Origin: Gonatopus flavifemur
Lineage: Eukaryota; Arthropoda; Insecta; Hymenoptera; Dryinidae
DNA: 64,000 nt
Assembly: GCA_018340375.1 (NCBI GenBank)
Contig: JAFFJZ010000048.1
Span: 1,178,001 to 1,242,000 of the forward strand
Direction: 5' to 3'
Shown: positions 35,281 through 47,500 of the stretch, piece by piece
Layout: each line of letters starts with the position of its first letter
How positions within the stretch are numbered: position 1 is the stretch's first letter
Made by a program: the position numbers and the translations under genes
Notes under the pieces: model-generated
Seen by the model: only the letters and a program-made list of their open reading frames with translations
The model's database searches: none
What the model was told of the DNA's origin: nothing

Positions 35281-35753
35281 TAGCCTGTTAGAACTCATTA
35301 GGACACACGTTTTCCCCATAGAAAAATCTTTTCTATCATCAATAGTTTGTGAGATAAAAATTGAAAATTGAAAATTTTTCATTTCCTCAAAATCAATACA
35401 ATTCAAATTATATATTGCGATTACTCAGCGAGAAGTCATGGGAATGACTTGAAATTTAGTATACACCTTTATCATCGATCCCCAAAGACAACTAGTGAGT
35501 GAAAGTTGTCAAAATATTTCATCATTCAATGAATATTTAATAATAAACAAATGCCTTCGAGAACACGCGCTTGCTAGGTTCCACGGAAAAAAGTGTCGAG
35601 GGAATTTTCGATTTGAGAAAACTCAAAGCGAAGAAGTTGTTCATCAATGTTCGAAGAAGTTTTCCTGAAATTTTCAGATCAATCGAGTGAAAAATCTGGG
35701 AGTTATTGAACAATGTTTACGGTGCCGCGGCTCGCTTACCGTCACGGCAATGC
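35281..35753. repeat. Diverged relative of the 1.4-3.7 kb foldback
   Basis: Phrases such as AAGTTGTTCATCAATGTTCG and ATTTTCAGATCAATCGAGTG match the foldback arm at 1,870-1,930 with substantial divergence. Only one arm is recognisable. Confidence 0.55.
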
Positions 35754-35755
35754 TA

Positions 35756-36503
35756 CCCATACAGCACCAGGAGGTTTCCTAAACGTTCAGAAGACGTGCT
35801 TGATTTCACAGAGAACGTTCAAATAACGTCTCAGGATGTTCTAAAAACGTCGCATGTATGTCCCAGGGACATGCAAATGTCTCGGTTAGTTCTATCTATG
35901 TCCCCCTGTGACTTTGTGGTTTTTCAAGGTTAGTTTTCATGAAAGTACGTTTAGAAGACATGATGAAAACGTCTGGTAGTAGATCAAAGGAACATGCTTA
36001 GAACGTATTCAAGGATATCAAATGGGAAGGTACTCTAAATGTTTGTAAAACTTGCTTCAGCGGGACCAAAACACGCAAAACCAAGAGCACGTTTTCAAAA
36101 CGTTCAAAGAACTTTCTGTGCTGTCTGGGCATACCCACACAGCACAGGAAGTTCTCTGTATGTTTCGAAAACGTACTTCTTTCTGCGTGTTTGGTCTCCA
36201 TGGAATAGATTTTCCAAACGTTTGAAGTATCTTCCCTTTTGATGCTTCAGATTGAGTTCTGAGGACGTTCTTTTTATCTACTACGGGATGTTCTCGCCAT
36301 GTCTTCCAAACGTCCTTTCATGAAAACTACCCTTCAAATACACAAAATTACACGGTGGACATGAATAGAACTACACGGGACATTTGCATGTCCCTGGGAC
36401 ATACATGTGACGTTCTTAGAACATCCTGAGACATTATTTGCACGTTCCCTTTGTAACCAAGTACGTTTTCGGAACCTTCAAAAAACCTCCGGGTGCTGTA
36501 TGG
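35756..36503. mobile_element. CCCATACAGCACC element
   Basis: The ends CCCATACAGCACCAGGAGG and CCTCCGGGTGCTGTATGGG are flanked by TA (35,754-35,755; 36,504-36,505). The interior is a diverged palindrome with ACGTTC/GAACGT phrases. A second pair of ends near 36,125-36,140 (GTGCTGTCTGGG, CCCACACAGCAC) suggests a nested or composite copy. Confidence 0.8.
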
Positions 36504-37610
36504 GTAAAGTGTGCTGTCAAAGTTAGTACTCCTTCATTCGCTGTAGAAGTCCATACATCCGTTGTTAAAGAAATATAAGGAATTTGTTGTAAAATTGTCA
36601 TTAGTTTCTCTTTCACCGCATTATAAACTGTTGGCAGTAAACTCTCCTTAAGTTTATTCCGTGACGGCAATTGATAACATGGATCTATTTCTTTTACAAA
36701 GTTTCGAAATCCTTCGTTTTCCACGAATTTGAATGGTTGTAAATCCTTTGCCAACATGTCTACTAGTAGGTTATCTAGTTTTTTTCTTCGCTCGTTCTTT
36801 TCATTGTATGGTTTAATATTGGTGAAATCTTTGAGAGTTATTCGACGTCACTTAATGTTTGATGATGTATCAGAATCGGATTTCCTAACCTCACTAACAT
36901 CTTCATCATCAGTACTATGTTGATCTTTGGTTTTCATTAGTCCATCATATTGAAGAGGATGTTTTCTTTTCACATGATCAATCAGGTTAGAAGTATTTCC
37001 ACTAGTCCTATAATCACTTTTACAAATATTGCACTTCGCATATGATCCAGACTCATGTTTAGTGAAGAATTTCCAAATTAAAGATTTTCCCATATTGATT
37101 TCATCAACTTTCCTGTTAATTTATCATTGATATAAATATTGGTTTTCGAATATGATGTTAATCCCATATGAAGAATCAATAATTTCATAGAAGACTATTC
37201 ATACTTACACTTTTATACGTAAAAACAATTACAATGCTCCACATAAGCTATTCAAATTTGGGGATTCTAACTAAATTTCTTTCGTTGATTTGTTCACCAA
37301 GTCAACAATGCTGTCCCTTATGGTTTGTCTACATAACCAACGTAAACGTAAGAACGGATGCGCAGAAACAGTATATGAGTTGTGCGCAGCTGTTTACGTT
37401 TACGTTTTCCGTTTTTTCTGTCTATGTAGACAGACCAATAGAGCTGAGAAAAGGCGGAAAGTGAAACGCGGAACCAATGATAAGAAAGAGAGTTAAAGGC
37501 CTAACCACACAACCTGCGGTAGCATGAACGTGAGAACATGCATTTTCTCGAAAACATCACTGACCCTGTTTCCACCAGGCACGAGTAAAACAATATTGGA
37601 ATCGAATTAT

Positions 37611-37891
37611 CCTTAGAGCATATACTACTGGAGCGAGCATCCCATATCAAAACAGTATTGCAAGACGGTCTCGTCTGTGCGGACAGAGAGGTCAATAAAA
37701 GTCAGGAGGAGCTCTCTTTTCACTTATTCTGGATTGATTGTAACAACAGAATTAATAACACTTTCCGTTGAGGCAGCCAATGAAGATCAACTAGAAAGAG
37801 AGATCGTCCTGACTTCCATATCTGTTTCACTCGACATATCTGGAACCACTTTTTCGGTTAGATGCTCGCTCCAGTAGTATATGCTCTAAGG
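37611..37891. repeat. Palindromic MITE, CCTTAGAGCATATACTAC ends
   Basis: CCTTAGAGCATATACTACTG at 37,611 is matched by its exact complement ending at about 37,891. Confidence 0.8.
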
Positions 37892-38055
37892 TTGGCCTCC
37901 CATGGACCGGAATTCGTTCCGGCGGAATGACTTTAAACCAATCGCTTTCACAATCTCTTTTAGAGCGTTCTATCAGAAATCTATAAAAAAAATTGTGCAT
38001 TGGTTCAATTTTCATTCCGCCGGAACGAATTCCGGTCCATGAGAGGCCAGCCTTA
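37892..38055. repeat. Palindromic MITE, GGACCGGAATTCGTTCC arms
   Basis: TTGGCCTCCCATGGACCGG and CCGGTCCATGAGAGGCCAG flank arms with GGAATTCGTTCCGGCGG and its complement. It directly abuts the previous palindrome. Confidence 0.8.
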
Positions 38056-38060
38056 GGAAT

Positions 38061-38271
38061 TGGTAGACCGCGATTATTCCGAAAGTGTGTTGGCCCGAAA
38101 CTTGGTTGACCCGAAAGTCGAAATCCCGAATAAGAGTAATCCCGAAAGATAACTATATTTTACTAGTCCCGCGCTAATGAGATAAAATGTCACCAAAATT
38201 TTTTCGGGATTACTTCTATTCGGGATTTCAACTTTCGGGCCAACACGCTTTCGGGATAATCGCGGTCTACC
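38061..38271. repeat. Palindromic MITE, GGTAGACCGCGATTATTCC ends
   Basis: GTAGACCGCGATTATTCCG and its complement bound arms rich in CCCGAAAG/CTTTCGGG. Confidence 0.8.
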
Positions 38272-38684
38272 TTCACTAATCCTGTATAATATCATAGATG
38301 AATTGGAGAGATTGCTAACGCAATGTTGAAATCATGGTCCGTATCACGTTTTTTTCTTTTGAAGAAAATTATGTGATCGGTTGAATTTTTGTTCTAAGTC
38401 AATCAACATGGAAGGATAGACGGAAAACGTGATACCACCAATCAAAAACTGGACTATAGTTTTCGTATATCATTAGCAATCTCTTTAACTCATCTCTGAA
38501 AATACATATACTATACGTATGACAGGTAATTGCTGGTAATTTCTAGTGGATTTTTCGATGGACCAATCACATTTGGTTCTTAAGGGCGCCTTAGATAAAG
38601 GGAGAGGTCTCACATTACCTCTCTTTTTAGCTAATGTATCGCTACAAGCTAAACCTTGTTTAGCTTTGCATGAAATTACAACTT

Positions 38685-38975
38685 AAAGATGTAATTTCAT
38701 GGGGCGTCGAGCATCAAGCGTCAACATTAGAAGGAAAGAGAAGAACTGTGTGATCTCTCTTTCTTTCTAATGTTGACGCTTGATGCTCGACGCCCCATGA
38801 AATTACAGCTTAATACTTGAATAAAAGTAGGAATATTATACTATGTATAATACATTCCCAACCAGTGTTTCCACATGATCCCTCTTTCTCAGAGAATTGA
38901 CCAATCACGACCTTGCATTAACTAGATAGCCCAATCAAATGAAGAGAGGAATCCCTTTGTGGAAACACTGTTCCC
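38685..38975. repeat. Two small MITEs: ATGGGGCGTCGAGC palindrome and GTGTTTCCACA palindrome
   Basis: At 38,685-38,812, TGTAATTTCATGGGGCGTCG and its complement are nearly perfect arms. At 38,862-38,975, CAGTGTTTCCACATGATCCC is paired with GGGA/TTTGTGGAAACACTG. Confidence 0.7.
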
Positions 38976-39332
38976 AAACCTAATGCAGTGTATATGCCCC
39001 CTGAATGCATCCCCGTTATGTCGAACGCACGGCGGGATATATTGGGATATATCAGATCTACCATTCTATTCAATGTTTATACATTTCCATGCATTTCCAT
39101 CAAGTATATATAAATTAAATATAGCGTGTAATTCAAAGTTTTAATAAAAGCTGACATCGAATTCTCAATAATCAAAAGTTTTATAAATTTGAGGTAAGCA
39201 ACATGTAAACAAAAACATACAAACTGGAGCATGATTGATTTAAATATTCTCGTATATAACCATGACACATGGTGGATTTGATACATAACTTGTTGCATCT
39301 GTGTATTTCTCAATTATGATTATTCCGACTAG

Positions 39333-42300
39333 ATGATGCAAAAGGATACTCCTCCAGCTTCTCCTGACATGGATGATGGTACCAATGACAATGATATGAT
39401 TTATATCGAAGATGCAGATGAAGTGATAGATGCTCTTGAAGGAGAAGGAAATACTGAGCCTGAAGATATGGAAGAGGATTTATTAGAAAAGGACTGTGCT
39501 AGTTATGTGTTCCGTGGACACAAAGTTGGTTAGACATCATATTTTTTAATGTTCAGAATTCTATATTTCTGATATATCTATGTATACATATTACGAAATT
39601 GTCCCTTCATTGTACATTCAATAATGAGTGAAAAAAGAAACACTGTCCACCCTGTTGAAAAGATCTCATAAATTCTAATGAATTCTAGTTTCTATTTCTA
39701 GGACAGAAGCCGCATGAAATCTAGTACACACACTTGATTTTATACGGTTTTATGAGATTTTGCAAATGGTTCTAATTGAATCTCATAAAGTTCTCATATA
39801 ATTTTTGCATTCTTATATGAAAGCATATAAAACCCATAAGTTATAAGACAGAAACCGCATATGGACTGATAAAAACTTGTTGAAATTCATATAGACTAAT
39901 AAGATTTATATATGAGAATGTATGGGACTTTTTCAACAGGGTAGTGTACCAAATTGATATAATTAAGATGTGCTCTTACAGGAGTGAGACAGAGTTAGTT
40001 GAGATATGTTTTTAGAAATCAGTTGAATCCCTGTTGAAAAAGTTTCATAAGATAACATAAATGCTCATAAGTTCTTGGACAAATACACATCAAAAACTGA
40101 TAGATTGTTTTTTATTTTATCATTTATTATGAGATTTCACAGCTCTTATGAGATCCTTATAAATTCTGATACATTCTTATAATGATTCTCATTCATTCTC
40201 TTAAATAAGTATAACCTCATGGACAAATACACATCAAAATCTCATAAAAGTTGAATACCAGAATTTATGAGACGTTTTCAGCAGGGATGTCTTTAAATTC
40301 TAGGTATATATGTATATAGTTTGTATGTAATTGTTATTCATTTTCATTGCATTCCCTTTTGTTATTTTTACATGTCCTGAACTGACAGTCAACTAATTTA
40401 ATATAATAACATTCTACACAATTCACTCTTGTGGAAGCATTCCTCAATTTGTCTTGAGAGATTATTCTTAAATTATGTAAGATATTTTACTCTCTCCTTT
40501 ATCAAATGAAAATCTATGTGGACAAACATAGAAACAATGAAATGTCTCATAATTTATGGATAACACCTAATGGGACAGCAATATTTGTGGAAACAAGTAT
40601 TGGAACAAATGAAGCATAGATGTTCGAATTTCCGTTTCTTTTTTGCTCAGTTATTGTTTGGTTACATTCTTGTGTCATCTTATACATTCAATTCTTACCA
40701 AAGTATCTATTCCTCCGCCAAGTATACAAAAAATTAACAGCAAATGTTTGTGATCTTTTCAACGCTTTTAGGGTTATTTTACTTCAATTACAATATTCAG
40801 AGAAAAATATTAATCTTCAGGTTCTGTATTTTGTGGTTCCCTTAACAAGAATGGGAAACTTGCCGCAACTGGAGGAGAGGAGGATAAGGCCTATGTTTGG
40901 AATGTGGCTACGGGAGAAATTCTCATAGACTGTACCGATCACAAGGATAGCATAATATTCGCCGAATTCAATTTTGACGATTCGTATGTGGCGACAGGGG
41001 ATATGAGTGGTACCATACAAGTTTGGGATCTCAACGAGAAAAATTTGATTTGGGATTATAGTATGGGAGATGTGACAGTAAATTCGAATTTCAATTCATT
41101 CATACTTTTATTAAAATTATGATCATTTAAAATGCCTTATTTTCAGTGGATGAAATGGCATGGAGCTGCCAATGTTTTATTCGCTGGATCCGTAGATGGG
41201 GAAGTTTATATGTGGAAAGTACCAACCGGAGATTGTAAGATCTTCCAAGGTCATGGCTTTCGTGCGGAAACTGCCGTGATTATGCCGGATGGTAAGCTGA
41301 ATCAGAAATATTTGTCATTACAATACACAATAAATTATTCGGTTTTTTTTTTATTCTATAAGGCTCTTAACGGTTATTTTTATTGTAAAATTCTTTTTTT
41401 AATAATCATTTTAACTTATATACTTCGATAGTTGAGACCCCACAAGAACACAGACATTTGGAGACAAATGTAGATTTATTGTACATAAATTTACGTTTGG
41501 ATGTTCAATGAACCTTCAAATGTTCGGATATTCAATGCAACTCTATTGAGCAATTCTTGAACCTTTGTATTCTCTTGGGGTAGAAATATTCCAGATAGCA
41601 CAGGAATTCTGAAAGATGTCTGAAGGAATATAATGTATTCACATAGAACTCTTTTAGGACTCTTCTGTTATCTGGGATGGAGATTAGATCTCCGGTTCAT
41701 TCGCCATATGAATTATTTGATGATAATTGATTTTGGTTGGATTCTTTGAATGTTAGCATTGGTACATTAAATATTTAGTTTGCTTTACTTTTGCTTAACT
41801 TTTGGCAATCTGTGTTATTTCTTTTATGTTTATTTTATTTTGGGTCCAGACCAATTGAGCTTTAATGAATAAACAAATAATATGTTCTAGGGAAACGCAT
41901 AGCAGTAGGTTATGAAGATGGTACAATCAGAGTTATGGATTTAAAAACTAGTACCGTGCTGTCTAGTCTTCCACCGAAATTAGGCCATTCATCCGCTGTT
42001 ACTGCTTTAGATTGTCATTGGGATAATAATTTAATAATATCAGCAGCTATAGATGGAAAAACGATATTAAGCACATCGCAGACTGGCAAAGTATAGAATC
42101 ATTTGATTTTTTTTTCAAATAGATATTGAAATCTGTTCAGCAGAGTACTTATAAATTTGTACTTCAGATAGTAAATGTGCTGCAAACTCTGAATAGCAAC
42201 AAGGACACCAGCATCAGTAATACAAACGAAGATGGAGAAACGAGTAATGAAAATAATGATAGCAATTGGGTAGAAACTGTAGCTTTCTGTAAAGATTCTG

Positions 42301-42763
42301 ATTTTCAAGTGGCTGCTACAGGCACAGTGAATGGGGAAATCTTCATATGGGATATAATGAAACAAGTAAATAAAATATTTAGAGAAATTATTTAAAATAA
42401 TCAGTTGTTATCGCTTTTTTTTCTTCTGATTTTTAGATTTTACGGCAAAAGATCAATCAAGAGAGTGGTATAAGTAAATTATTATGGAAAGGAATCACTT
42501 CCTTCTTTTTCTCTGCAGGTTTAGATGGTATTTTAAGATGTTTTGATGCTAAGACTGGTCAGTGTATAAAATCGTTTTTAGGTCACGAAGCAGACATTCT
42601 TGATTTGTACATATCAGGGTGAGTTGGAAAAATGAATGTTGCTATATTCTCAAATCGTATTAATGATTATAATAATCATACGTATTCCAGAGACGAATCA
42701 ACAGTATTAACAACATCCGACGATACTACGGCACGGATTTTTGATATCAGATGTTTAAATTAA
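39333..42763 (+). CDS. AAMP: AAMP (angio-associated migratory cell protein), WD40 protein
   Basis: Seven coding exons: 39333-39528, 40821-41077, 41147-41291, 41891-42090, 42123-42365, 42437-42618, 42691-42763. They total 1,296 nt, 431 residues (human about 434), in frame across every GT/AG join. The start ATG follows an in-frame TAG directly upstream. The N-terminal about 60 residues are very acidic, as in the family, and a WD40 propeller follows. Blade ends seen are KAYVWNVAT, TIQVWDLNE, EVYMWKVPT, TIRVMDLKT (W replaced by M), EIFIWDIMK, ILRCFDAKT and TARIFDIRC. The family has been linked to ribosome biogenesis and cell migration; the role here is inferred. Intron 1 holds two CCC-type MITEs and intron 3 one. 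AAMP converges on the C8orf82 homologue. Confidence 0.95.
39650..39941. mobile_element. CCCTGTTGAAAA MITE in AAMP intron 1, copy 1
   Basis: CCCTGTTGAAAAGATCTC at the left and CTTTTTCAACAGGG at the right enclose CATAAATTC/ATATGAGA phrases. The flanks (CA, TA) do not match exactly. Confidence 0.8.
40029..40286. mobile_element. CCCTGTTGAAAA MITE in AAMP intron 1, copy 2
   Basis: The ends CCCTGTTGAAAAAG and CGTTTTCAGCAGGG are flanked by AT on both sides (40,027-40,028; 40,287-40,288). It is related to copy 1 but clearly diverged. Confidence 0.85.
41590..41676. mobile_element. Short CCAGATAGCAC MITE in AAMP intron 3
   Basis: TCCAGATAGCACAGGAATTC and TCTTCTGTTATCTGGG enclose 87 bp, flanked by AT on both sides. 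It resembles the elements at 23,627 and 52,024. Confidence 0.75.
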
Positions 42764-42874
42764 TGAAAATTGATGTATAGATATAAATAATGAAATTAGA
42801 TGCTTATGACTTCGTAGAATCTATGTAAATTTTATATAACAGTTATTTGTTAATCATGTTTCCTATTCATTCCA

Positions 42875-42880
42875 AATAAA
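42875..42880 (+). terminator. Candidate AAMP polyadenylation signal
   Basis: AATAAA lies 112 bases after the AAMP stop and 4 bases before the last codon of the opposing C8orf82 gene. The two transcripts' 3' ends therefore probably overlap. Confidence 0.55.
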
Positions 42881-42883
42881 ATT

Positions 42884-43805
42884 TTATTTATTTTTATCAA
42901 TATACTCGTAGTTTACTAACGTTTCCGTCCATTTGTCGTCCAGAGTATACTTTGTCCCATTCCAAGTAAAATGAGTTGGACTTTGATATTCTCCATTTTG
43001 AAAATCGAAAAATGTACTAAATTCAATGGCAACTTTGGATCTGACTAATCCTATCCCTCCTGCTTTCTCTGGAGCTGGATGATATACCCTACCTGTTTCA
43101 ACATTCATGTATATTCGTTGTGGTTCAAAAGGTACCTGCCAAATCAAATTCCATGCATGTGTTGAGTTCATCTTAAAGAAATCATTCCAGTATTTATTCT
43201 TGATATATTTACGATTAATAAATCATCGGCATGTGCGTAAGAGAAATAATCCTTTAGCTCTTTGGTTTCATCATTTTGTTTTTGAATAACTTTAGTGAAA
43301 ACTATAGGTACGTCGTCGCATCTGATGAAATTTCTCTCTCTACCACAAATCGACAAATATGGAAATTCTTTAGTGTATCTTTCAGTGTGATTCCGTTTGA
43401 TCCTCTTGAAGAAAAATGCCAAAAATTTCTTATCTACGTACAACAATAAGTAATATTACTTTTCATCATTTTTCAAATAATTAAACCTTTCTATACGATT
43501 TACCTTTGAGACATGATGTGAAATTTTTCATTTTAGAATCATCCAGAAACAACTGTACGACAAAACATTGTTAACATTATTGACAGAATAGATTGTTTAC
43601 AAATTCTTTTATCCTAAGTTCTATTTGAAATCTGCATACGTGAAAATACCATGCCTTGATGATCGATGAAATAGAAATATTCTCGTACACGAGGTTCTGG
43701 TGATTGTCCTTGAATGTATGTACAATCATTTCTCTTATAAATTTTTGGGAAGGATTGATTTCGCTTTACAGTAATGAATCTACTACAGATTCGGATACCC
43801 ATCAT
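42884..43805 (-). CDS. UPF0598 family protein (C8orf82 homologue)
   Basis: Four coding exons: 43650-43805, 43504-43552, 43213-43433, 42884-43135. They join in frame to 678 nt, 225 residues (human C8orf82 about 216). Conserved blocks are GQSPEPRVREYFYFIDHQGM, LFLDDSKMKNFTSC, SICGRERNFIRCDD, VPFEPQRIYMNVETGRVYHP and GGIGLVRSKVAIEF. The first about 28 residues are basic (MMGIRICSRFITVKRNQ) with no acid until D27, compatible with a mitochondrial presequence. That is inference. No biochemical function is established that I can name. It lies head-to-head with KATNB1 and tail-to-tail with AAMP. Confidence 0.93.
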
Positions 43806-44592
43806 TTTTATGACGATAATAGAGAATGCGAATATGATGAAGCAACAATGAAAATATATTCATCCAATAATGATGTGTGATTTTTTATACTGAAACAATT
43901 ATAAATTAATAGATTTTTTAATTCAATTTTGATCGAATTTCTAAAAAAAATTGGAAATAAATGAAAAATAGTGAATCTTTTTTTTATTAAAAAAATTTCA
44001 TTTTCTACGTACTCCGTTTTTTGTTTTCAATATAAGAACATCTACTCCTACTCTATCATCACTTGTACTTGTACTGTGTTGTACTCAGTTGCACTGTAAA
44101 CGAACAAGTAGAAAACATCACACGCATACAGCAGCATACAGTTAAGTACAACGTACAACACAATACATAGCAAAGCCCAGTGGTATAGAATTGGTTAAAA
44201 TTTTCCGTCTCTCTAGTCCAACGGTCTCTATATAGTATCCATGGATACGATTGAGTATCGGAATGAGCAATTATTTTCCAATTATTTTAAAAGAGCAAAA
44301 CTGTTGAGAAAAGTGCGATCAAGTGTATCAGTAGTGCCGTTTTGCGGCACGATGTAATCGTGTCCAAAAACTATTACGTTACTTTTCAAGTAAAATATCA
44401 ATTGGAGGAAAATATATATACATGCTCGTACGCATGTACATATAATATTCGTACGAGTGTATGGATCAGATGTATGTAAAGATGTTTGGCGTAAATTTAA
44501 ACGAGAAAAAATCGAGCATCTGCGAATTAAAATTCTCAATAATTTTCAAAGCCAAATAAGTCGTGTACAAGGTTATCTTATGGTCCCGGAAT
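43806..44592. promoter_or_regulatory. Shared upstream region of C8orf82 homologue and KATNB1
   Basis: A 787-base gap separates two divergent start codons and could act as a bidirectional promoter. It contains a CTTGTACTTGTACTGTGTTG tract at about 44,065-44,085 and no obvious TATA box close to either start. It holds no coding region. An out-of-frame ATG at 44,580 lies 13 bases upstream of the KATNB1 start. Confidence 0.5.
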
Positions 44593-47500
44593 ATGGCATC
44601 CTTTACGATAAGATCATGGGAACTACGTGAGTAATATTTACATTCGTTTACACGATTTTTCCTGTTTTATAAAAGAATTACAATTTTAAAACATGTATTT
44701 CTCATAAAATTCATCCTAAGAGTCAAATATTCTTCAATTTCATGTATTTTCCTAATATGGTCATAACCTTATCGTATTGCGTCAAGCTTATAATTGTTGA
44801 TACACCAATGATGAATAATTTGATTCTCGTTCAAAAGATTATTAGATTATTCTAAACTCTCATATAAATTATAGTTTTTCTTTTCTATTTTGAACAACTT
44901 TGGTGTTTTTATGCAGAGACGTTTACCGCCCATACCTCAAATGTCAATTGTTTGGCATTGGGTCACAAATCTGGAAGAGTACTTGTCACTGGAGGCGATG
45001 ATAAAAAAGTCAACCTTTGGGCAGTGGGAAAAAAAAATTGCATCCTGGTAATGTTTGAAAGTGAGATGAATTTTCTAGAATCATTGTTGTAATGTTACGA
45101 TTAAATATTTACAGAGTTTGAGCGGTCATGCCACTCCAATACAATGCGTAAGATTCAGCACAACGGAAGACCTTGTATGCGCCGGATCTCAAACCGGAGC
45201 ATTAAAAATATGGGATCTAGAACAAACCAAATTAGTCCGTACATTGACAGGACACAAAAGTGGGATACATTGTATGGACTTTCATCCATATGGAGAATTA
45301 CTTGCATCTGGTAGCACGGATACTGCAATTAAGTTATGGGATATGAGAAGAAGAGGTTGTATATTTACGTACAAAGGACACAATAGAACAGTCAATAGTT
45401 TAAAATTCAGTCCTGATGGACAATGGATTGCAAGCGCAGGAGAAGAGGGAATGGTTAAGGTAATATCATTTTTTTCAACATAATTTCTTTCATGATTTGT
45501 CATAATACTTGGCCTTTTAGTTGTGGGATTTGAAAGCTGGTAAACAATTGAAAGAATTTTCTGGGCATAAAGGAGCTGCCACCACAATAGAATTCCATCC
45601 ACACGAATTTTTATTAGCCAGCGGAAGTGTGGATAGAACAGTTCACTTTTGGGATCTGGAATCCTTCCAACTTGTATCTTCCACGGAGCAGAGTCATTCT
45701 CCACCTATTAGGTTATTACATTAATTTTCTAATTTGCATATATGGATCGTCAATTTTATAATATTCTTTTTTATTCTAGGTGCCTTTGCTTTAGTCAAGG
45801 AGGCGAATGTTTGTTTGCCGGTAGCACCGATGTTTTGAAAGTATTTGGTTGGGAACCAGGAAGAACATTAGATACCGTGCCAACAGATTGGGGAAAAGTG
45901 CAAGATATTGTACAGGATGTAGCTCCAAGCCAGTTGGTGAGAATGAATACAGTGCATTCTCTGAATAGTGCCACGGACCTCTTCCTCGCTCAAATACCTA
46001 CCCTCAGGGTTGGGTTTATTACGTGATTTTTCAATTTCTTACGTATCATACTTGGTTTCTGACATGTAATATATGTAAGATACTTGAACCCTCCTGTCCC
46101 CCCAAAGGCAAGGGGTTAGTTTTTTGCATAAGATATTTGGTTTCTTACGTGTCGTAAACTATGTAAAATGTCAACCCTGTCTACCCTTTATAGAGTGAGG
46201 AAGACACCATTCGGCGCTATTCAGAAAGTGAATTGTATTTCGAATAATTACAATTGATTGATTATTCAATATATCATACATTATGACAGACATTTTAATT
46301 AACGTTGTGTATTTTTTGTCAGATCGGTGCAAGCTTCCATTCGGCGAACGTGGGGTTGTTTATATGTGATTTGACAAAAATTGCACCTTTGGGAGGATTA
46401 CCTCCTTCCAGTTCTTCCTTTAGTCACAGTAATTCCCTAAGAAAGAGTTTTTCCAGAGAACGACCGACTGGATTAAAAAAACATACGTGAGTTGGGCTTT
46501 TATATAATTAAGGACATTTCTCATCTCTCCAAAAAGTTACTAGATTCCAAATTTCTCTTCTCAGTTTTGTCAGAGATGAACAAATAAAGTGAAAAATAAT
46601 GAGTAACTGCATTTCCTTCAATATCCAAAGAAGTTGCACTTGTTAATTAAAATCGATTTTATTCATGATTCTTTGAGAAAACTGGGGGAAGATCTAGTAA
46701 CTTTGCCTCTGGTGAATGCTCTTTAGTGTCCATTCTAAATGAGGAGTAAAAATTGTATTTCATTGTTTAGATTAAACGTACGCACCATAGAGGAAACAGA
46801 AATATGTGGTACGGATCCTGAAGATGAAACAACCTACGCGGAAATTCCTAACGTTACGGAATACAGAGATATTTTTCAACCGAATAGATCACGTATGTAT
46901 AAAATTGAACAATATTATTTATTTTCGATATTCTATTTGATTCTAACTCGTACCGATCTTATGTTGTTCGCTTAATAAGTGATATCTCGAACTTTGAATA
47001 TTGTTTTGTATGGTTTGTGAATGAGCATGCAATGCACGATATGTTACAGTGTCTCGCACCCCACCACCAGAACCCGAGGCTTTTCCAGAGCCTCGTGAAA
47101 TCGGTGAGTTTCAAGCTCATAGTTCTTTGTTTTTTTTTTCATTTTTTTTTCTTCAATTTCTGTTATAATTTACAATAATATCGTCTATTCAAACTTTATT
47201 TTGATCTTAAATTTGTCTTTTCCGTTTGAAGATGTATAGTGAAAGAATTGTGTGTAAATATACTGAGACTTAGAATGATTGAAATACATTGTTTTATTAT
47301 TTGTTTCTTTTATAGATCCTACACAGCCACAAATTTTGAAAAGTTTATGCACCTCCATGTCTAATTTGAACACGATAGACGTGGACGAACCACCACCAGT
47401 ATCTTCCCCGCCGTCCCCTCCACCCCCAGCGCCAACGTTATCCTTAACAAAGCCCGGACCGGTACGCGTGCAACCAATGAAGGCCTCACCACCGGTTCAG

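Larger units (their letters stand above)
33716..37093 (-). pseudogene. hAT transposase with BED zinc finger, broken
   Basis: The minus strand opens with a BED finger at 37,093-36,970 (C-x2-C ... H-x4-H in CNICKSDY...HVKRKH), as in ZBED-like hAT transposases. It continues in the same frame past a TGA (36,848-36,850) to the ISLTTDVWTS catalytic-region motif and TAHF, where a CCCATAC element begins at 36,503. A later piece at 33,976-33,716 carries the TPTRWNSSLYM motif. About 200 residues between them are missing. The gap holds unrelated repeats and mariner 2. The C-terminal dimerisation region was not found. Confidence 0.85.
37094..39332. other. AAMP upstream region packed with palindromic MITEs
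   Basis: No gene. Several short palindromes lie side by side (four listed separately), plus a weaker one at 37,321-37,444 (GTCTACATAACC / TATGTAGACAGACC) and another at about 38,300-38,500. The AAMP promoter should lie in the last few hundred bases, but no clear core element was recognised. Confidence 0.6.
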
